Assembly: GCF_002355155.1 (NCBI RefSeq) | Contig: NZ_AP017369.1 | Location: 124,001 to 188,000, forward strand | DNA length: 64,000 nt | Reading direction: 5' to 3' | From: Corynebacterium suranareeae | GTDB lineage: Bacteria; Actinomycetota; Actinomycetes; Mycobacteriales; Mycobacteriaceae | Shown here: one piece after another, positions 59,392 through 64,000 of the stretch | How the letters are laid out: every line of letters starts with the position of its first letter | Position numbering within the stretch: position 1 is the stretch's first letter | Program-made: the position numbers and the translations under genes | The notes under the pieces: generated by a model | The model's input: only the letters and a program-made list of their open reading frames with translations | Told to the model about the DNA's origin: nothing | Databases searched by the model: none

Positions 59392-60657
59392 ATGACCGAT
59401 TTCCAGGCAATTGATCTTCAGCTCACCGATCCCCAGACTTTTGCTGGCGAAGACTACCACGAGATTTTCACCACGCTGCGCCGTGAAGATCCCGTCCACT
59501 GGACCACAGGCAACTACTCCCGCGGTTTTTGGTCCGTGACCAGGCACGAAGATGTGCTGGACATGCTTGATCAGCCCGAAGTGTTCTCCTCCTCTGCAGG
59601 CACCCACCTCCCACCAGATGGACGCGATCTCTCGGAAGAAGAGCGCTACCGTTTGGGCTATGACGTACAGCTGGTCACCAGCGATCCGCCCATTCACAAC
59701 ACCAAACGACGCCCCTTCAACAAGCACTTTTCAGTGCCGGCTGTGAAGCGATTCCATGATGATTGCGATCGGATTGTGGATGCCATCTTGGATGACGCCG
59801 AAGCAAAGGGCGAAGTTGATCTGGTGAAAGACATCGCGGCTTTGCTGCCCGTCAACCTCTTTCTCAACCTCATGGGAGTTCCCGAAGAAGATTGGGAGCA
59901 CCTGCGCGGTATCACCATCACCATGCTTCACCCACAGGACGCGGAATATCTGGAAGACGGTGTGGATCCCACTCAGGCGATTATCCAAGCATCAGATGCA
60001 CTGTATAAATATGCCTACGAGCACACCATGAAACGCCGTGGTTATGAAGATCAATATGATGATTTCGCCAGCTTGATTGCCAACCTCAAAGTGGAAGGCG
60101 AATACCTCGACGAACGCGATGCCGCTTGGATGTCCTTCTCTGTTATCGCCGGTGGTTTGGAGACCACCCGCAACGCAGCAGCCGTGGGCATTCTTGAATT
60201 GATGCGCAACCCCGATCAAGCTGCACTTTTGCAAGATGACAAGATTGCCAAAAATGCAGTCGAGGAAATCATCCGTTGGGTCACACCATCAAAGAATCGT
60301 CTTCGCGTAGCCATGCAAGATACAACATTGGGTGGCAAGGAGATCAAAAAGGGCGATTGGGTTGTTGGCTGGGGAGTTTCCGCCAACCGAGACGAAGAAG
60401 TTTTTGAAAACCCCCAAACCTTCAATATCCTCCGCGAACACAATCCACACCTAGGATTCGGCGATGGCGAGCATCTTTGCCTTGGGCGAAATGTTGCGCG
60501 CCTTGAGCTCCAAGTGCTCATTCAAAGACTCTTTGCCCGATTCCCCGATGTTGCCCCCATTAGCGAAGCCGAATGGGTGGCATCAGATAACACCACTGGT
60601 CTCAAGCGACTTCAAATTCGAGTTCAACCCAAAATTCCCTCAGTTGTTGGCAGCTAA
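59392..60657 (+). CDS. Cytochrome P450 (bacterial class I)
   Basis: A 421-residue soluble P450. I-helix SVIAGGLETTRNAAA (with AGG where AGxD/E is usual, Glu-Thr-Thr kept), ExxR in EEIIRWVTPSKNRLRVA, and heme loop LGFGDGEHLCLGRNVARLELQ with axial Cys363. It needs external redox partners, which are encoded downstream (ferredoxin and ferredoxin reductase). It resembles terpene, steroid and alkyl-acid hydroxylating P450s, and the substrate is unknown. AAAAGGAA lies before the ATG. Confidence 0.94.
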   Translation: MTDFQAIDLQLTDPQTFAGEDYHEIFTTLRREDPVHWTTGNYSRGFWSVTRHEDVLDMLDQPEVFSSSAGTHLPPDGRDLSEEERYRLGYDVQLVTSDPPIHNTKRRPFNKHFSVPAVKRFHDDCDRIVDAILDDAEAKGEVDLVKDIAALLPVNLFLNLMGVPEEDWEHLRGITITMLHPQDAEYLEDGVDPTQAIIQASDALYKYAYEHTMKRRGYEDQYDDFASLIANLKVEGEYLDERDAAWMSFSVIAGGLETTRNAAAVGILELMRNPDQAALLQDDKIAKNAVEEIIRWVTPSKNRLRVAMQDTTLGGKEIKKGDWVVGWGVSANRDEEVFENPQTFNILREHNPHLGFGDGEHLCLGRNVARLELQVLIQRLFARFPDVAPISEAEWVASDNTTGLKRLQIRVQPKIPSVVGS

Positions 60658-60692
60658 TAGGCCGACCATAACTATCCAGAACGGTAAAGTTC

Positions 60693-62063
60693 ATGGCTCA
60701 TACGACAACATTGTCCCCTTCATCGCCGCCTTCGGAATTTCGACGGGGATGGAAACCACTTCTCACCGCATTCCTCACATTTGGTTCTGGACCCATCATT
60801 TTCCTCCAAACCAATGCACTCTTTGTTGAACCAATCCGCGCAGAAACGGGACTTTCAGCAACGCAAGTGCAAACCGGTTCCATCGTGAACCTACTGGTAG
60901 CCATCGCTGGAGTTGGTGTGGGATTCTTAGTGAATAAACACGGCGCACGCCGATTGGTGATCACTGGATTTTCCCTCATGGGAGTTCTTGCCCTCCTCCT
61001 GGCATTCCTGCCCGCCACGGTATTCACTTTGTATTCCATCGCTGCATTGCTGGGCATCACGGGTGCACTGTGTTATCACGTGCCATACACAAGATTCATT
61101 TCCAGTTGGTTCCAAAAGAGTTTTGGCCTAGCCATGGGAACCATGTCCGCAGGAGCATCTGTTACCCCGCTCATCATGACACCACTGATTGTGTGGACGA
61201 TTTATGAGTTCGGATGGCGGTGGGGATATGTCACTATTGCTGCATTGGTCCTGGTTATTGCTCTTCCAATGGTGATTCTTGGGTTCCGTGAAAATGAGAC
61301 TGAGATTCCCTCTGTAGTTAAGACAACAGCAGCTAGCAGTGATAAAACTCCCGCTGGCGTGAGCATCAAGGCAACAAGCCGAGATACCCTCCGAAACCTC
61401 CGCGATCCGCGCTTGTTGTTAGTTCTTATCGGTTGCGCGATTGCTACCTTTGCCATCGGCGGCATCATGTCTTCGGTCCAACCTTTCATGATTGAACTGG
61501 GGCGTCCAGTAGAAACCGCGACCGCCATGTCCATGGCTCTTCTGGTGGGCATCATTACAGGAAGAATCGTCGGTGGCTCGCTGCTTGATAAGGTCTGGCC
61601 TTATGCAGTTCCACTGGTGGTGTGCAGTATTTCTGGTGTTACCGCGGTGATTCTTTCCCAAACCGCTGCCACTGCTGCCGTTGCACTCGTGGTGTTCATG
61701 GTCTTCCTGCTTGGATTCGGCCAAGGCGCGGACGCAGACTTTCCCGCCTTCTTCACCCTCAAACTCACCTCCAGGATTGCCTTCCCCGCCATTTTCGGAA
61801 TTATCGGCCTTGCAACCGGTTTGTCCACCACTGTGGGTGCGCTCATCGCGGCATCCATCAAAGATGCAACAGGTAGCTACACCATGGCGTTTGTCATGAG
61901 CGGTATCGCGTATCTCATCGCCGGCATGCTGCTCTTTGCCAATGGACTTCTTGGTAGAGCAATGGCAGCAAAGGGCAAGCACGGATCAGACAGCACTACA
62001 ACGCAGCTTGAACAAGATCCCATCCATGACCCGCAGCGTGAACCACTCAAGGTCACCGAATAA
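60693..62063 (+). CDS. MFS transporter
   Basis: A 456-residue MFS protein of the monocarboxylate/oxalate-like (OFA) type with 12 spans: LFVEPIRAETGLSATQVQTGSIV, NKHGARRLVITGFSLMG, and RFISSWFQKSFGLAMGTMSAGAS, the last a family hallmark. Lys/Arg-poor spans are separated by a central loop around 200-225. Likely importer of the cluster substrate or an intermediate. ATG 60693, 35 bases after the P450 stop. Confidence 0.88.
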   Translation: MAHTTTLSPSSPPSEFRRGWKPLLTAFLTFGSGPIIFLQTNALFVEPIRAETGLSATQVQTGSIVNLLVAIAGVGVGFLVNKHGARRLVITGFSLMGVLALLLAFLPATVFTLYSIAALLGITGALCYHVPYTRFISSWFQKSFGLAMGTMSAGASVTPLIMTPLIVWTIYEFGWRWGYVTIAALVLVIALPMVILGFRENETEIPSVVKTTAASSDKTPAGVSIKATSRDTLRNLRDPRLLLVLIGCAIATFAIGGIMSSVQPFMIELGRPVETATAMSMALLVGIITGRIVGGSLLDKVWPYAVPLVVCSISGVTAVILSQTAATAAVALVVFMVFLLGFGQGADADFPAFFTLKLTSRIAFPAIFGIIGLATGLSTTVGALIAASIKDATGSYTMAFVMSGIAYLIAGMLLFANGLLGRAMAAKGKHGSDSTTTQLEQDPIHDPQREPLKVTE

Positions 62064-62142
62064 CCCCTCCCAGACCGGGCTCCACACCAGGCCCCAGACC
62101 GAGCCCCACATATTAAGAAAATACAAAAGATAGGAGAAAACA

Positions 62143-62454
62143 ATGCCAAACATAACGTTTGTTTTTGATGACACTGAGAAAGTAGTCGAAGCCAAAGACG
62201 GCCAATCTTTGATGCGAGCCGCAGTAGAGCACGATATCCCCGGAATCATCGCGGAATGTGGCGGTGAAATGAGTTGTGCCACCTGCCATGTGTGGCTCCA
62301 AGGTGACGTTGCCCAGGAGGTTCCACAGGCAACATTTGATGAGGAAGACATGTTAGAGATCGTGGATAATCTCTGCGATAAATCCCGCCTGAGCTGCCAA
62401 GTTGTTCTTACTCCTGAGCTTGCTGGCCTCCGCGCATTTGTTCCAGGTGAATAA
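62143..62454 (+). CDS. [2Fe-2S] ferredoxin (putidaredoxin type)
   Basis: A 103-residue adrenodoxin/putidaredoxin-like ferredoxin. Cluster ligands: Cys in ECGGEMSCATCHVW (C-x5-C-x2-C) and the fourth Cys in RLSCQVVL. It shuttles electrons from the reductase encoded next to the P450. Ribosome site GATAGGAG precedes ATG 62143. A repeated CCAGACCG phrase lies in the gap before it (62070-62102). Confidence 0.94.
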   Translation: MPNITFVFDDTEKVVEAKDGQSLMRAAVEHDIPGIIAECGGEMSCATCHVWLQGDVAQEVPQATFDEEDMLEIVDNLCDKSRLSCQVVLTPELAGLRAFVPGE

Positions 62455-62455
62455 C

Positions 62456-63697
62456 ATGGCTGCACAATATTTTGATGTCATTATCGTTGGGGCTGGTCAG
62501 GGAGGTGTTACTGTCGCCACGGAGCTGCATCGACAAGGTTTTGAGGGCAGCATCGCGATTTTAAGCTCAGAGTCCATCCAGCCCTATGAGTTACCTCCGC
62601 TATCTAAAGGGTTTTTCTCCGGGGAGCAATCCTATGCGGACATCACGTTTAAAGGCCAAGATTTTTGGGATGATTCTCCGATCACTTTGAAGCTCAACAG
62701 CCGTGTGATTGAGGTGGACGCAAAAACAAAAAGTCTCACCACCGAGGCTGGCGAAACCTTCAGCTATGACCGTCTGGTGTGGGCTACTGGTGGGCGTGCT
62801 CGTATGCTTCCTTTGCCTGGTCATGAACTTGCTGGCGTGCATACGGTGCGTCGGCTTGAGGATGCACTTGCGTTGAAGTCAATCGCTGAAACTGCCAATA
62901 GTGCGGTGATCATTGGCGGCGGTTATATCGGGCTTGAGGCGGCCTCGGCGTTGCGCAAGAAATCTCTCGATGTCACGGTGATTGAGGTGCAGGATCGTCT
63001 GCTTGGGCGCGTGACCAGCCCGGAGATCTCCGAATATTTCCACCAATTGCATACCTCCCATGGCGTGCGGGTGTTGCTCAATACCGGAGTTGCTGAGATT
63101 GTTGGTGCCGCTGACGTGGTCAGCGGAGTCCGGCTTGCCAGTGGGGAGCTTATCGACGCCGACTTGGTGATCATTGGAGTGGGCATTATTCCCAATATTG
63201 ACGCTCTCGAAAAAGCGGGTGCCTCCACGAGCAATGGCGTAAACGTTGATGAATTCTGTCGAACGAGCTTGCCTGATGTGTGGGCTATCGGTGATATTGC
63301 ATCGCATCACAATCGTTTTGCTGGTCGTACCATGCGAGTGGAATCAGTCAACAATGCCACAGCTCAAGCAAAGACCGTGGTGTCTGATCTTCTTGGCACT
63401 CCAGTTCCTTATGACACCGTTCCGTGGTTTTGGTCCAACCAATACGATGTCAAGCTTAAAACCGTGGGCATCCTCAGCGATGACGTCCAGGTAATAATCC
63501 GAGGGTCTATTGATCTTCATGAATTCAGCGCAATTTATCTCCGCAATGGAGAACTAGTTGCTATGGACTGCGTTAACCGCCCCAAGGACTTTGTTGAGGG
63601 CAGAAAAATGTTGGCTGGCTCCGTGAAATTAGACCCTGCGGTGCTCTGCGATATTAATCGGCCTCTTCGTTCCGCCATCCTCGAACCTATCAGTTAG
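62456..63697 (+). CDS. Ferredoxin reductase (FAD, NAD(P)H)
   Basis: A 413-residue reductase of the putidaredoxin-reductase type. FAD motif VIIVGAGQGGVTVATEL, NAD motif VIIGGGYIGLEAASAL, third motif VWAIGDIA and the C-terminal domain of about 90 residues. It completes the three-component P450 system. The ATG at 62456 starts one base after the ferredoxin stop, a tight coupling; a longer frame overlapping the ferredoxin is rejected. Confidence 0.94.
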   Translation: MAAQYFDVIIVGAGQGGVTVATELHRQGFEGSIAILSSESIQPYELPPLSKGFFSGEQSYADITFKGQDFWDDSPITLKLNSRVIEVDAKTKSLTTEAGETFSYDRLVWATGGRARMLPLPGHELAGVHTVRRLEDALALKSIAETANSAVIIGGGYIGLEAASALRKKSLDVTVIEVQDRLLGRVTSPEISEYFHQLHTSHGVRVLLNTGVAEIVGAADVVSGVRLASGELIDADLVIIGVGIIPNIDALEKAGASTSNGVNVDEFCRTSLPDVWAIGDIASHHNRFAGRTMRVESVNNATAQAKTVVSDLLGTPVPYDTVPWFWSNQYDVKLKTVGILSDDVQVIIRGSIDLHEFSAIYLRNGELVAMDCVNRPKDFVEGRKMLAGSVKLDPAVLCDINRPLRSAILEPIS

Positions 63698-63706
63698 GAA
63701 AACCTC

Positions 63707-64000
63707 ATGTCCCTATCAAAGTCAGCTCGCCTGCGCGCACTCTTTGAAAGCAAAGAAACAACAATCATGCCATTTGGCACCCTGCCCATGCATGCTCAAA
63801 TGGCAGAAAAGGCTGGTTTTCCAGCATTTGAAGTATCGGGCGGAATGAGCTCCTGGTGGGTCGGCGGTGTTGCCGATGTCGGGTGGCTCACCATGACTGA
63901 GGTGGTCGCACATTGCAAAACCATTGCCGCATCAGTGGATATTCCGATCTTCTGTGATGCTGATACCGGTTATGGAAGCGCCATTAACGCACGCCGCACT
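63707..64000 (+). CDS. Isocitrate lyase/PEP-mutase family enzyme (5' part)
   Basis: Ninety-eight codons up to the window edge. The start of an (alpha/beta)8 enzyme of the isocitrate-lyase/phosphoenolpyruvate-mutase family: MPFGTLPMHAQMAEKAGFPA, EVSGGMSSWWVGGV and the metal-binding DADTGYG. Family members include methylisocitrate lyase, 2,3-dimethylmalate lyase and oxaloacetate decarboxylase; which one applies here cannot be decided from this part. It follows the reductase by nine bases and would cleave a C-C bond late in the pathway. Confidence 0.85.
   Translation, partial: MSLSKSARLRALFESKETTIMPFGTLPMHAQMAEKAGFPAFEVSGGMSSWWVGGVADVGWLTMTEVVAHCKTIAASVDIPIFCDADTGYGSAINARRT

Noticed and set aside
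1..64000. tRNA or rRNA genes as integration targets
   Set aside because: No cloverleaf-like or rRNA sequence was recognised by eye at the island edges or elsewhere; a tRNA scan would be needed to be certain.

Overview
The window reads as chromosomal DNA of a Corynebacterium, most likely Corynebacterium glutamicum or a very close relative. This rests on the backbone genes (urease ureABCEFGD, amn, a bifunctional putA followed by an aldo/keto reductase and an AbgT/AbgB pair), on frequent start codons placed right behind a -10 box, and on a perfect copy of the CopR box I know from C. glutamicum. The strain cannot be named from sequence alone.

Layout. 1-1881: end of an aromatic catabolic operon (fumarylacetoacetase) and a MarR regulator. 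2158-7329: complete urease operon. 7326-10435 (minus): a P450-reductase-ferredoxin fusion with an alpha/beta hydrolase. 11037-16866 (minus): tight operon of an HSP90-like ATPase, a large TPR protein and an MFS permease, divergent from amn (16934-18343). 18356-19726 (minus): wreckage of a ThDP enzyme gene joined to an IclR regulator tail. 19790-40522: a mosaic accessory island between two identical, directly repeated, dead IS6-family elements. It carries a visibly GC-rich copper module (CueP, multicopper oxidase, CopRS, copper chaperone, CopB ATPase, DUF1541 lipoprotein), an Lrp remnant, a zinc alcohol dehydrogenase, an unknown HEPN-type operon, a serine resolvase, a CmtR/CadD metal module and an McrBC restriction system. 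40651-49508: backbone again (PepSY lipoprotein, putA, aldo/keto reductase, abgT, abgB). 49611-64000: a catabolic gene cluster built around a three-component P450 system, with two aldehyde dehydrogenases, a GMC oxidoreductase, two SDRs, two transporters, a LysR regulator, an HtaA-domain protein and the start of an isocitrate lyase/PEP-mutase family enzyme.

How the parts work together. The copper module looks like a full envelope defence: CopS senses, CopR activates through its box between the divergent cueP-copO and copRS units, and a second layer of CsoR-type operators (TACCC-N5-GGGTA) sits at two promoters although no csoR gene is in the window. The 3' P450 cluster is organised around a divergent LysR/HtaA-SDR promoter with a 34-bp inverted repeat. 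P450, ferredoxin and ferredoxin reductase would hydroxylate a hydrophobic, perhaps terpenoid, substrate; SDR/GMC enzymes and ALDHs would oxidise it to an acid; the last enzyme would cleave a carbon skeleton. The substrate is an inference and is not determined by the sequence.

Best candidates for something undescribed are the signal-less HtaA-domain protein paired with a LysR regulator in a P450 cluster, the HEPN/membrane-protein pair on the island, and the HSP90-TPR-MFS operon.
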